A stretch of DNA of 64,000 bases from CAYMEV01 sp964389675 [NCBI: uncultured Candidatus Sumerlaeota bacterium]. GTDB taxonomy: Bacteria > CAYMEV01. The first letter of the stretch is position 1. Every line of letters begins with the position of its first letter. A program made the translations under genes and the position numbers. A model generated the notes under the pieces. The model saw only the letters and a list, made by a program, of their open reading frames with translations, ran no database searches and was not told where the DNA came from. The DNA is taken from NCBI GenBank assembly GCA_964389675.1, contig CAYMEV010000020.1, positions 1-64,000 on the forward strand, read 5' to 3'. This document shows, piece after piece, positions 34,883 through 43,924 of the stretch.

Positions 34883-36010
34883 TTGATACCCAGAGATAAG
34901 GGCTTTTTGATATCAAACGGTAATGTATTGTTTGAAAGGGACCTGATCTTCAAATTTGCTGAAGAGATAAAACAGCTACTCTATGAAGGAAATGGCAAAA
35001 TCCTCCTGATAACAGCTTCATGGGGTGAAAGAGAGGAATGCTACGATCATATCAGTGACGTATTTGGCGAGATCGGGATCGGCAGAAAACACCTGGATAA
35101 TCTTCTTCTTTACAGCAAAATGAAAAGGTATCTCAGGCTGAACCCTTTTATAGGGAGCAAACACAGCAAGATAAGAAAGCTGAAAAGGAGCATACAATCC
35201 TTCTACAGGCTTAAGAACAGAAGGCTGGTGGCCATGTTCAGGGATTTATACGATATGTTCAGGATAACCTTCCCTGATACAAGCCTTGCGGATATAATAA
35301 AATATAACAATAAACAGGGATATGATGATTTCAATAAGGTAATAAACGAGAGGACCTTTCATTATCTGGGGCGTGATATAAAATCAACGCTAAGGCAGGT
35401 AAGATTCCAGGATAATATATTTGCAAGGGTCGATAGCAGGCTCTCAAAGCTTTTCTTTGACAAATCAGGAATTATTGAAGACAAAGCTTATCAAGCACGC
35501 AGGTCTGAGCTTGAGAGAAAGATAGATGAATCATCAGCCATTTTTATATTTGGAGGCAATATAACAACACTGCTTGACAGCATTAATTTTTTTGGTTTAA
35601 ACAAGGTTTTTGAAAGGCAGTTGGAAAGAAGGGTTGGAATATTTACCATTTCTGCAGGTTCTATGATAATGTGCAGGAATGTCATCATATACAATGATTA
35701 CAACCATTTTAACTCACCGATCAGAAGTGAATTCGAATTTCTGTCAAGGGGACTTGGCCTTATAAAGATGGTGCAGATTTTTCCGCACTGTAAAGACAGG
35801 ATAAGGATGGATGACCCGGATAACCTGTCATATCTTGCTTACAGATTCAGCGACCAGGTTTGTACTGGGCTTGATCAGAACAGCTATCTTCTATCCTTCA
35901 ATGAAAATGGCAGTCAAAAGACTATTTCATTCGGAGAGCGGGAGGGTGCGTATATTTTTGACATTGATGGAAACAGAATAACCAGATCCTATGGGGAAGC
36001 CCTGATCTGA
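34883..36010 (+). CDS. S51 peptidase/cyanophycinase-like protein with a large helical insertion
   Basis: About 375 residues from a TTG at 34883, which has AAAGGAGAG 6 bases upstream; the GTG at 34859 in the same frame has no ribosome site. The fold order matches the peptidase E/cyanophycinase group: KILLITASWGERE near the start, AIFIFGGNITTLL, then the nucleophile-type GIFTISAGSM, then FPHCKDRIR and TGLDQNSYLL. Between the first and second blocks lie about 160 residues of basic, helical sequence not usual in the family. Substrate is unknown; the Ser of SAG is the likely nucleophile. It follows the acyltransferase gene. Confidence 0.68.
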   Translation: MIPRDKGFLISNGNVLFERDLIFKFAEEIKQLLYEGNGKILLITASWGEREECYDHISDVFGEIGIGRKHLDNLLLYSKMKRYLRLNPFIGSKHSKIRKLKRSIQSFYRLKNRRLVAMFRDLYDMFRITFPDTSLADIIKYNNKQGYDDFNKVINERTFHYLGRDIKSTLRQVRFQDNIFARVDSRLSKLFFDKSGIIEDKAYQARRSELERKIDESSAIFIFGGNITTLLDSINFFGLNKVFERQLERRVGIFTISAGSMIMCRNVIIYNDYNHFNSPIRSEFEFLSRGLGLIKMVQIFPHCKDRIRMDDPDNLSYLAYRFSDQVCTGLDQNSYLLSFNENGSQKTISFGEREGAYIFDIDGNRITRSYGEALI

Positions 36011-36026
36011 CAGGGGACAATTTATC

Positions 36027-36054
36027 TTGACAAATATAGCATTTAGTCTGATAT
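36027..36054 (+). promoter_or_regulatory. Probable sigma70 promoter
   Basis: A perfect TTGACA (36027-36032) is followed 16 bases later by TGATAT (36049-36054), itself inside a TATATTTAT stretch. It is about 50 bases upstream of the spermidine-synthase-like gene. Confidence 0.5.
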
Positions 36055-36100
36055 ATTTATACTCTTTTAAAACATTGATTAATTAACGGAGGATTTTATT

Positions 36101-38677
36101 GTGAAAAAAGCTCATCTTGACAAAATTTTACGAATATTTGATATTTTTACCCTGCTTGTGATCATAATTCTTTTTTACCTGCATTTCTCCGGTGAAACAT
36201 TTTTTAGAGCAGGTGAAACAATTATAGATTATTCATACCTGACAAAATTTGTTAATATTTTATATATATTTATCGGATTGTTCCTTATAAGAAATATTTT
36301 TTCTCTGATTTTTGGAAAATTTGAAAAAGAAACAAAGATGGTGTGGTATTATCTCGGTCTGGCTGTTGTCTCAGCAGCATCTCTTCTGGTGGAAGTCACC
36401 ATGACAAGGATATTTTCCGTTTCCTTTTTCAGCCATTTTGCATTTCTTATAATTAGTACAGCACTGTTTGGTTTTGGGTTCAGCGGAGTTGCTTTATCCA
36501 TATTTCCGTTTTTTAAGAGAATTAACCTTAATAGAGCATTAGTCATTTTTTCACTGTTATTCTCCATATCAACCATTATTACTCTTAAAATTGTTGTGGA
36601 AGTCCCTTTAAGGTTCTCAGAACTGAAAGATAATCCCCTTCAATATATATACCTTGCAATATATTATATATCCCTTGCTGTGCCATTCTTTTTCAATGGT
36701 GTTGTAGTTGCTCTGATATTATCCAGAATGCCCAAAAAGGTCAACAGGCTCTATTTTTCAAACCTTATAGGTGCAGGCATTGGATGCTTTCTTATAATGC
36801 CGATGGTTCCAGGTGCAGGGGCTTCAGGTACTGTGATATTCGGGGCTATAATGGGTGCATTTGCTGCGCTTTTTTTCAGCAGGACGATATCCAAAAAATG
36901 CATTATTACTTCATTATGCATTATTGTTCTGCTTGCTTTATTTCTGCCCTTCAGAGAGACTGTATTTTTTGTTAAAGTACATGAATTGAAAAGGAGCTTT
37001 AATGTACTTGAAGAGGAAGGTAAAATTGAGTTCAGCAGATGGGGGCCAATCTCAAGAATTGATGTAGCAGAATATGGACTTGACAAAATAATATGGATAG
37101 ATGGCGGCAGTAACCAGGGCTTCATGAAACCGTTTGATGGCGAATTTTACGGCATGGAACCGTCAAAGAGAGCGGGTATTGTATATTTTCTAAAACCTGA
37201 TGCAGACGTACTGATAGTTGGGCCGTGCGGCGGAGAGGAGGTGCTGTATGCTCTTACTCACAAGCCCAGATCTCTTATTGGTGTAGAGCTGGACCCGGTC
37301 ATTGTTGATATCGTTCAGAATGAATACAATGATTTTATAGGCGGTATTTTCAATATGCCGAATGTAAGGCTTATTAATGATGAAGGAAGAAGCTATATAA
37401 AAAGAAGTACAAATAAATACGATATAATTCAGCAGATAAACAATGCTTCTCCTGTTGCTATTGCATCAGGAGCCATGAATGTTTCTGAGACCTATCTGAT
37501 TACTGTTGATGCATTCAAAGAATATATAGAACACCTGAAAACGGATGGTTATATTTTTATAAGAAGATGGGGTGCTGTCAGGCTGGCTACAGTCGCTGTT
37601 CAGGCTATGGAAGAACTGGGTATTGAAAATCCCGAAAACAGAATAATTATTCTTACAGATCCGCTGCATAAATATGGCGGAGGACAGTTCTATTATAAGA
37701 ACGGGGAATTTACTCCCGAAGAGATCGAGTTGTTCAACCAGTGGATAGAAGGCTCAAAAGGACAGCTGAAAGGGGTATATGGTCCCGAAGGACTGAATAT
37801 TACCCATCATGAATATGAATTATATAAAAACCTTATAGAAACGGAGGGATTTATTGAGACATATTACAAGGAAACAGGAATTGATATGTCCCCTGTTGAT
37901 GATAACAGGCCGTTTTTCAACCATTTTACAAAATTCGGCGGATATACGGATGAAGAGAACCTTCCTGAGTTCATAGTCTCCGAAAGCAGTGCTTCAGATC
38001 ATTCACTCGTTATTATCCTGATCGAAGCAGCTTTGCTTTCTGTAATATTTATTATATTACCGCTATACCTGTTTAAGCGAAAGGGTCTGAAAGCAAAGGG
38101 CAAATTGCGGTTTATGGGATATTTTGCTTCCCTGGGAATGGCTTTTATATTGATCGAAATAGTCTTTATACAGAAGTTTACACTGTTTATGGGTAACCCT
38201 ACATACTCAGTAACGGTCGTTTTATTTTCTCTGCTGACGGCAGCGGGTATCGGAAGCTTTATATCTTCACGTTTTGCGAATTATCCTCAAAAGGCTTTAT
38301 TATTTATAATTCCTGGTGTTGTCCTTATATCATTCCTGCTTCTTTACCTCAGCCCAGCAATTTTTGATATTTTCCTCGGTTATTCTACATTTGCAAGGAT
38401 CCTGGTTTCTGTTATTATGATTTTTCCTCTTGGGATTATAATGGGTATGCCATTCCCTCTGGGAATAAGAATAACAGATAATGTATCAAAGGATCTTATT
38501 CCATGGGTATGGGGAATAAATGGCTATACAACAGTAATAGGGTCCGTATTGTGTGTAATTTTAGCACTTACTTTTGGATTTAAGGCTGTTATCTTTATTG
38601 CCTGCTCTGTTTATCTCTTTGGACTCCTTTTGATCAGTACGATCAGGCTAACAGCAGGTAGTGAGACGGAAAATTGA
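36101..38677 (+). CDS. Membrane protein with embedded spermidine-synthase-like domain
   Basis: An 858-residue inner-membrane protein. About eight hydrophobic segments precede a soluble Rossmann domain (about 300-600) and about six to seven follow (about 665-855). The soluble domain has the spermidine-synthase-type SAM loop VGPCGGEEV (374-382), an acidic strand end GVELD (394-398) and NDEGRSYI (426-433). Where true aminopropyltransferases have a catalytic Asp in a D.SDP-type strand, this has IIQQINNASP, so polyamine synthesis is unlikely. The GTG start has CGGAGG 8 bases upstream. Function is unknown; a methyl- or aminopropyl-like transfer to a membrane substrate is possible. Confidence 0.8.
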   Translation: MKKAHLDKILRIFDIFTLLVIIILFYLHFSGETFFRAGETIIDYSYLTKFVNILYIFIGLFLIRNIFSLIFGKFEKETKMVWYYLGLAVVSAASLLVEVTMTRIFSVSFFSHFAFLIISTALFGFGFSGVALSIFPFFKRINLNRALVIFSLLFSISTIITLKIVVEVPLRFSELKDNPLQYIYLAIYYISLAVPFFFNGVVVALILSRMPKKVNRLYFSNLIGAGIGCFLIMPMVPGAGASGTVIFGAIMGAFAALFFSRTISKKCIITSLCIIVLLALFLPFRETVFFVKVHELKRSFNVLEEEGKIEFSRWGPISRIDVAEYGLDKIIWIDGGSNQGFMKPFDGEFYGMEPSKRAGIVYFLKPDADVLIVGPCGGEEVLYALTHKPRSLIGVELDPVIVDIVQNEYNDFIGGIFNMPNVRLINDEGRSYIKRSTNKYDIIQQINNASPVAIASGAMNVSETYLITVDAFKEYIEHLKTDGYIFIRRWGAVRLATVAVQAMEELGIENPENRIIILTDPLHKYGGGQFYYKNGEFTPEEIELFNQWIEGSKGQLKGVYGPEGLNITHHEYELYKNLIETEGFIETYYKETGIDMSPVDDNRPFFNHFTKFGGYTDEENLPEFIVSESSASDHSLVIILIEAALLSVIFIILPLYLFKRKGLKAKGKLRFMGYFASLGMAFILIEIVFIQKFTLFMGNPTYSVTVVLFSLLTAAGIGSFISSRFANYPQKALLFIIPGVVLISFLLLYLSPAIFDIFLGYSTFARILVSVIMIFPLGIIMGMPFPLGIRITDNVSKDLIPWVWGINGYTTVIGSVLCVILALTFGFKAVIFIACSVYLFGLLLISTIRLTAGSETEN

Positions 38678-38717
38678 CAGCCCGTGGCATTTATATTGGA
38701 ATTATGTATAAATTAAA

Positions 38718-40529
38718 TCAGCTGATGAGGGACTTCATATAGGTTTTTATTGTAACTGCCAGTTCCGGTGATATACCCTTTATGCTGCTTAGTTCTTTTA
38801 TAGTTGCCCTGGATATCTCATCAACAGATTTAAAGTGACTCAGCAGATGCTTTCTTTTTTCCGGGCCTATCCCGTGTATTTCTTCCAATAATGATCTTAT
38901 CATGTCATTCTTTCGCTTTGCCCTGTGAGAGGAAACGGCGAATCTGTGTGCCTCATCCCGCACTCTGGATAGAAATAGGAGATGGCTGTCTTTCGGCCTT
39001 ATGTCGATTATTTGACTATCTGCCATATGAATCTTTTCATACAGCTGGTTTTTATCATTTATTTTTGAGATTGATATCACGGGTATTTCCATGTTTAATG
39101 CGGACAGGCTTTCTAAAGCTTTTGACAACTGCACTGCCCCACCATCAATAATTATAAGGTCCGGCATTTCCTTCTCAGCAAGATTTTCATACCTTCTGTA
39201 TACAGTTTCTTTCATCCCTTCAAAGTCATTTATCCTGTTCTTCAGGTTAAACCTTCTATAAAGGCTCTTTTTCGGGTGTCCTTCCTGGAATCTTATGCAG
39301 ACTCCAACAGAATTTTTCCCGAAAAGATTGGATATATCAAAGCAGTCTATGGATGATGGTGTTTTTTTAAGGTTTAATGAGCCCTTTATTGCCTGCATTA
39401 TATTTTCTATATAGCTGTGATGATAGGTAAGGCGGTGCTCAAAATAGGCTGCTGCATTTTTTTCTGCAGTCATCATAAGGTTTAGAAGCTGTTTTTTAGG
39501 ACGGGTGACTATTTTGATCTCCTTCTTGTTTTTCCCCAGTATCTTCTGTAGTATGTCCCTATTGATATTCTTGTTGTTTAAGACAAGAATATCCGGAACA
39601 TAGCTGTTTTCTGAATATTGATTCAGAATAAAATTGTACAGAAAGGAGTCATCAATTATCTTATCCCTTATATAGAAATAAATATCCTTCTTATCTATCA
39701 GATTCCTGTTCCTGACAAAAAGGGTGGATATAACAATATATTCACCCTCAATATATGTTGAAATAACATCAATATCTTTCTCTGAGTCGATTATTACCTT
39801 TTGTTTTTGAAGTATTGATTTAAGATATCTAATATTATCTCGTGTATAAGAAGCCTCTTCGTACATTTGATTATTGGAATAATCAATCATTTTTTTATTC
39901 AGTATCTCTAAAAGCTCATTATTCTTCCCCTTTAGAAATAAAAGCATATCTCTGACATTTTCCTGATATTCTTTTTTGGAGATCTTTCTGCAGCATGGAG
40001 CTGAACAGTTTCCTATCTGATGATAAAGACAGGGCTTATTAGTATCTGATGGCTTTAATCTGCCTGAGCATGCCCTGATTTTAAATAGCCTCCTTAATAG
40101 CTTGATATTCTGTCTTAGTTTCCTGGTGCTGATAAACGGGCCGAAATAAATCCTGCTTTTTTCTTCAACCTTCCTTTTCAGGGAAATGGTGGGAAAATCA
40201 TCTGAAATATCAATTTCAAGCAAAGGGTACTGTTTATCATCCTTTAGAAGAACATTAAATACAGGCTTATTCTTTTTAATGAGGTTGTTTTCCAGTAGAA
40301 GGGCATCCTTTTCTGACTCTGTGGATATGGTTTCAATCCTGCTTGCCTGCCTTATCAGCCTGTTTGTCTTGATATCCCGGTCATAACTGTCCAGATAGCT
40401 TTTCAGCCTGTTTTTAATATTTATAGATTTTCCTATATACAGGATTATACCGTTTTTATCGTAAAAGATATAGCATCCTGATGACTGAGGCATCATATCC
40501 AGAATTTTGCTGAATTCTTCTTTGTCCAT
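38718..40529 (-). CDS. uvrC: Excinuclease ABC subunit C
   Basis: A 603-residue nucleotide-excision-repair nuclease that cuts both sides of a lesion with UvrB. The N-terminal GIY-YIG domain starts SSGCYIFYDKNGIILYIGKS. A Cys cluster (about 162-190) and a UVR motif (about 205-240) follow, then the RNase-H-like 5' nuclease with IDCFDISN and LIIDGG, then a C-terminal helix-hairpin-helix pair (GIGPEKRKHLL, IKGISPELAVTI). I use the ATG at 40529; the frame opens seven codons earlier at a TTG without a ribosome site, and the family normally starts near here. Confidence 0.96.
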   Translation of the reverse strand: MDKEEFSKILDMMPQSSGCYIFYDKNGIILYIGKSINIKNRLKSYLDSYDRDIKTNRLIRQASRIETISTESEKDALLLENNLIKKNKPVFNVLLKDDKQYPLLEIDISDDFPTISLKRKVEEKSRIYFGPFISTRKLRQNIKLLRRLFKIRACSGRLKPSDTNKPCLYHQIGNCSAPCCRKISKKEYQENVRDMLLFLKGKNNELLEILNKKMIDYSNNQMYEEASYTRDNIRYLKSILQKQKVIIDSEKDIDVISTYIEGEYIVISTLFVRNRNLIDKKDIYFYIRDKIIDDSFLYNFILNQYSENSYVPDILVLNNKNINRDILQKILGKNKKEIKIVTRPKKQLLNLMMTAEKNAAAYFEHRLTYHHSYIENIMQAIKGSLNLKKTPSSIDCFDISNLFGKNSVGVCIRFQEGHPKKSLYRRFNLKNRINDFEGMKETVYRRYENLAEKEMPDLIIIDGGAVQLSKALESLSALNMEIPVISISKINDKNQLYEKIHMADSQIIDIRPKDSHLLFLSRVRDEAHRFAVSSHRAKRKNDMIRSLLEEIHGIGPEKRKHLLSHFKSVDEISRATIKELSSIKGISPELAVTIKTYMKSLIS

Positions 40530-40841
40530 AAAGATAATTATATCTTTCAAAAGAGATGTGTTAATAAAAATATAAATTATCCTAAAATATTGTTTTATGA
40601 ATATATTATATATATAAGTAACCTTAATATAAAGACATGGTAATTATATAAAATGATCTATAAATCAGCCAGCTTATTATTACTTCCATTTTAAATGATT
40701 TACCTTGTGCATATATAAATAAATTTCCTTGCAAAAAATGCTAACAGTGATAGGATTTTTTCACAGCTGATTAGCAACAAAAATGAGGCATACAATTATT
40801 ATTATTGTATAATCAGATAAATAATATCAGGAGGTTTGATA
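40530..40841. other. AT-rich divergent intergenic region
   Basis: About 310 bases between uvrC and the por operon. I see no ORF or RNA gene. A strong ribosome site, AGGAGG at 40829-40834, precedes porG, and a weak promoter-like pair is listed separately. Confidence 0.55.
40729..40756 (+). promoter_or_regulatory. Possible promoter of the por operon
   Basis: TTGCAA (40729-40734), a 16-base spacer and TAGGAT (40751-40756) lie about 85 bases upstream of the first gene. Both boxes deviate from consensus. Confidence 0.3.
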
Positions 40842-41414
40842 ATGAAAGAATACATCGAGGTCCGTTGGCATGGAAGAGGCGGGCAGGGTACTGTCACAGG
40901 TGCTAAAATGCTTGCATCCTCAGTTCTGTCAACCGGAATGTATATTCAGGCTTTTCCGGAATATGGTCCTGAAAGAAGGGGAGCCCCTTTGAAGGCCTTC
41001 AACAGATTTTCCAAAAACAAGATAACACTGCATACGCCTGTAAAAGAGCCGGATGTGGTGATAATTGTTGACAATACACTGATAGGCAGACCTGATATAG
41101 TAACAGGTATTAAGGATAATACCGTGTTTCTGGTCAATACTATTGAAGACCCTGACATTATTCAGAAAAAGCTCGGAATAAAAAACAAGACTTTTACTTT
41201 GCCTGCAAACGCTATTGCTATTGACACTATTGGAAGGGCAATCCCGAATGCCCCTATGCTTGGGCTTTTTGTCAAAGCTACAGGGATTGTTGACCTTAAA
41301 GAGGTAATTAAGGCTGCGGAAAAAACCTTCAGGGGAAGGTTTTCCGACAAGATTGTCGAGGGCAATATAAAATCTATTGAAAGAGGATATAAGGAGGCTA
41401 AGGAAAATGTTTGA
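40842..41414 (+). CDS. porG: 2-oxoacid:ferredoxin oxidoreductase gamma subunit
   Basis: A 190-residue subunit of the thiamine-dependent pyruvate/2-oxoacid:ferredoxin oxidoreductase. The signature VRWHGRGGQGTVTGAKMLA opens the protein, followed by FPEYGPERRGAP, which is typical of the gamma subunit. I chose the ATG at 40842, which has AGGAGG 7 bases upstream, over the TTG two codons earlier. Its 3' end overlaps the delta-subunit gene by 8 bases. First gene of a G-D-A-B operon. Confidence 0.94.
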   Translation: MKEYIEVRWHGRGGQGTVTGAKMLASSVLSTGMYIQAFPEYGPERRGAPLKAFNRFSKNKITLHTPVKEPDVVIIVDNTLIGRPDIVTGIKDNTVFLVNTIEDPDIIQKKLGIKNKTFTLPANAIAIDTIGRAIPNAPMLGLFVKATGIVDLKEVIKAAEKTFRGRFSDKIVEGNIKSIERGYKEAKENV

Positions 41415-41727
41415 CAGCTTAAAAGGATATAAGGAAATACCAATTGGAGGCACTATTCCCAAGGGCGGGACAGCACTGATGAACAAGACCGGCGATTGGC
41501 GTTCAAAAAGGCCGATTTATAACAGCGATAATTGTATTCAATGCCTGTTCTGCTATGTTTTTTGCCCTGATATGGCAATAATCATCAAAGATGGAAAGAT
41601 GGCGGGTATAGATTATGATTACTGCAAAGGCTGCGGAATATGTGCAAATGAATGTCCCGGGAAAAAAGGCAATAAGGCTCTTACAATGGACGAAGAAGAA
41701 AAATACAGAAAAGGAGAGGTAGAATGA
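41407..41727 (+). CDS. porD: 2-oxoacid:ferredoxin oxidoreductase delta (ferredoxin-like) subunit
   Basis: A 106-residue protein with two 4Fe-4S motifs, CIQCLFCYVFCP and CKGCGICANECP, which pass electrons from the beta subunit's cluster to ferredoxin. The preceding TGDWRSKRPIYN is the usual delta-subunit segment. The ATG at 41407 has AAGGAGG 9 bases upstream and is preferred to the in-frame TTG at 41377. The end overlaps the alpha-subunit start by 4 bases (ATGA). Confidence 0.94.
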   Translation: MFDSLKGYKEIPIGGTIPKGGTALMNKTGDWRSKRPIYNSDNCIQCLFCYVFCPDMAIIIKDGKMAGIDYDYCKGCGICANECPGKKGNKALTMDEEEKYRKGEVE

Positions 41728-42905
41728 CAGTAATAGTTGCAACAACTGGAAATGGAGCTGCTGCATATGCCATGAAACAGATAGATCCTGATGTATGTGC
41801 CGCATATCCTATTACACCTTCCACTCAGGTCATGGAAGATTTCTCAGAATTCGTGCATGATGGCGTAGTTAAAACAAATCTTGTGACCGTTGAGAGTGAA
41901 CACTCTGCCATGAGTGCATGTATCGGAGCTTCAGCAGCCGGCGGAAGGGTTATGAATGCAACGAGTGCAAACGGCCTGGCACTGATGTGGGAAATGCTTT
42001 ATATTGCTTCCGGGATGAGGCTTCCTATTATATTGACCGTAGTCAACAGAGCTCTATCGGCTCCAATTAATATCCATTGTGATCATTCCGATGCAATGGG
42101 TTCAAGGGATACGGGATGGATTCAGCTCTACAGCGAAAATGCACAGGAGGCTTATGACAATCTGATCCAGGCAGTCAGAATTGCTGAGCACCCGGATGTA
42201 TTACTGCCCGTCATGGTGAATTTTGATGGATTTATAACAAGCCATAGCATTGAAAGGGTTGATTATCTCGAGGATAAAGAGGTAAGGAGGTTTATCGGCG
42301 AATATAAACCAAAGCTTCCTCTCCTTGATGTTGATAATCCAATTAGCATGGGCCTGCTGGCCCTTCAGGATTATTACATTGAATTTAAAAAGCAGCAGCA
42401 GGTTGCCATGAAAAATGCAAAGGGTGTGGTAATCAAGGTTGCTGAGGACTATAAGAAGCAGTTCAAAAGAGAATATGGCCTTTATGAGAAATATAATCTT
42501 GATCAGTCAGATATCGCCATAGTAGCATTAAACAGCTCAGCAGGAACAATAAAATACATGATTGACAGCTACAAGAACAAGGGAATCAATATAGGCCTTC
42601 TGAAACTGAGGCTCTTCCGTCCATTTCCAGTGGAAGAGATAATAGAAGAGCTAAAAGGCAAAAAGATAGTATGTGTGCTTGACAGAAGCGACTCTTTTGG
42701 GGCGCAGTCAGGACCGGTCCTTGCTGAGATCAGGAGTGCTCTTTATAATACAAAGGAGCGTCCTGTCATTTATGGCAAGATTTATGGCCTAGGTGGCAGA
42801 GATCTGGAAGAGGTTCATATAGATCAGATCTATAATGAAATGAATGATTTTCTGCAGTCAGGCAAAATGCCGCCAGTCTGTGAATATATTACTCATAGGG
42901 AATAA
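41724..42905 (+). CDS. porA: 2-oxoacid:ferredoxin oxidoreductase alpha subunit
   Basis: A 393-residue subunit that shapes the substrate and CoA site. TGNGAAAYAMKQIDPDVCAAYPITPSTQ is the opening signature (residues 7-35), ESEHSAMSACIGASAAGGR follows, and a transketolase-C-like domain with LLKLRLFRPFP occurs near 290. Pyruvate is the commonest substrate for this layout, but 2-ketoisovalerate and others have similar subunits. Overlaps porD by 4 bases and precedes porB by 17. Confidence 0.93.
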   Translation: MTVIVATTGNGAAAYAMKQIDPDVCAAYPITPSTQVMEDFSEFVHDGVVKTNLVTVESEHSAMSACIGASAAGGRVMNATSANGLALMWEMLYIASGMRLPIILTVVNRALSAPINIHCDHSDAMGSRDTGWIQLYSENAQEAYDNLIQAVRIAEHPDVLLPVMVNFDGFITSHSIERVDYLEDKEVRRFIGEYKPKLPLLDVDNPISMGLLALQDYYIEFKKQQQVAMKNAKGVVIKVAEDYKKQFKREYGLYEKYNLDQSDIAIVALNSSAGTIKYMIDSYKNKGINIGLLKLRLFRPFPVEEIIEELKGKKIVCVLDRSDSFGAQSGPVLAEIRSALYNTKERPVIYGKIYGLGGRDLEEVHIDQIYNEMNDFLQSGKMPPVCEYITHRE

Positions 42906-42922
42906 GGAGGATAATTAAAGAA

Positions 42923-43852
42923 ATGGTTAGAGCAAAAGATTTACCAAACAGGAATAATTTGTTTACATCCGGTCATAGATTATGTGCTGGCTGTCCTATC
43001 CCGATAATTGCTAAAATGCTTTTTATGGCTTCTGACTGGCCGCTTGTGATTGCCAATGCCACCGGATGCCTGGAAGTTGCATCAACTATATACCCGTTTA
43101 CTTCATGGAATACACCCTGGATACACAGTGCTTTTGAAAATGCAGCCGCCACTATTTCCGGAGTAGAGGCTATGTACCAGAGCCTCAAAAAGCAGGGAAA
43201 AATAAGCAAGGATATTAAATTTGTCGCTTTCGGCGGAGACGGAGGCTCTTATGATATAGGGGTCCAGTCCTTATCAGGGGCTATCGAAAGGGGGCATGAT
43301 TTCCTCTATATATGCTATGATAACGGTGCTTATATGAATACGGGTATACAGAGAAGCGGCGCCACTCCATTCGGTGCAGCAACTACAACATCTCCAGCAG
43401 GCAAGGTTATACCTGGAAAACCTCAGAAGCGAAAAGACCTTACATTTATTGTTGCCGGTCACCATATCCAGTACGCAGCGCAGGCTACTGTAAATAAATG
43501 GCAGGACCTGCATGATAAGCTTAGAAAAGCATTGGAACTGAAAGGGCCTGCCTTTATAAATGTATTGTCGCCATGTATCCCGGGATGGGGCTATCCTGAA
43601 GATAAGTCAGTGGAGATATCAAAATATGCTGTTGAAACCGCCCTGTGGCCACTTTATGAAATTGAGAAAGGCGTACTGAAAATCAACTACAGGCCAAAGG
43701 AGAAACTTCCTGTGACTGAGTTCACGAAGCTTCAGGCAAGATTCAGGCACCTTCACAAGGAATCAAATAAGGCTGTTTTAGAAAGCCTTCAAGAACAGGT
43801 TGATGAATACTGGGATTTTCTGAATTCCGTTGATGGCAAACGGATAGTATAA
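42923..43852 (+). CDS. porB: 2-oxoacid:ferredoxin oxidoreductase beta subunit
   Basis: A 309-residue subunit carrying thiamine diphosphate and one 4Fe-4S cluster. Cluster Cys residues lie in LCAGCP (about 18-22), NATGCLEV and LSPCIPGWGYP. The TPP-binding motif is GDGGSYDIG with YDNGAYMNTGIQRSG following. The sequence fits PorB of four-subunit pyruvate enzymes. It is last in the operon and followed by a strong hairpin. Confidence 0.95.
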   Translation: MVRAKDLPNRNNLFTSGHRLCAGCPIPIIAKMLFMASDWPLVIANATGCLEVASTIYPFTSWNTPWIHSAFENAAATISGVEAMYQSLKKQGKISKDIKFVAFGGDGGSYDIGVQSLSGAIERGHDFLYICYDNGAYMNTGIQRSGATPFGAATTTSPAGKVIPGKPQKRKDLTFIVAGHHIQYAAQATVNKWQDLHDKLRKALELKGPAFINVLSPCIPGWGYPEDKSVEISKYAVETALWPLYEIEKGVLKINYRPKEKLPVTEFTKLQARFRHLHKESNKAVLESLQEQVDEYWDFLNSVDGKRIV

Positions 43853-43864
43853 TGCAGTTAAACA

Positions 43865-43910
43865 GGCAGGGGCCTGGACAAAAAAGCCCCTGCCATTATA
43901 TTAATTTTTT
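43865..43910 (+). terminator. Terminator after the por operon
   Basis: GGCAGGGGC (43865-43873) pairs perfectly with GCCCCTGCC (43886-43894) across a 12-base loop, followed by an AT stretch ending in six T. Confidence 0.78.
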
Positions 43911-43924
43911 CGTTATTTTTATAT

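Noticed and set aside
36101-38677. Calling the membrane protein a spermidine synthase (speE)
   Set aside because: Twice the usual length, membrane-embedded and missing the catalytic acid.
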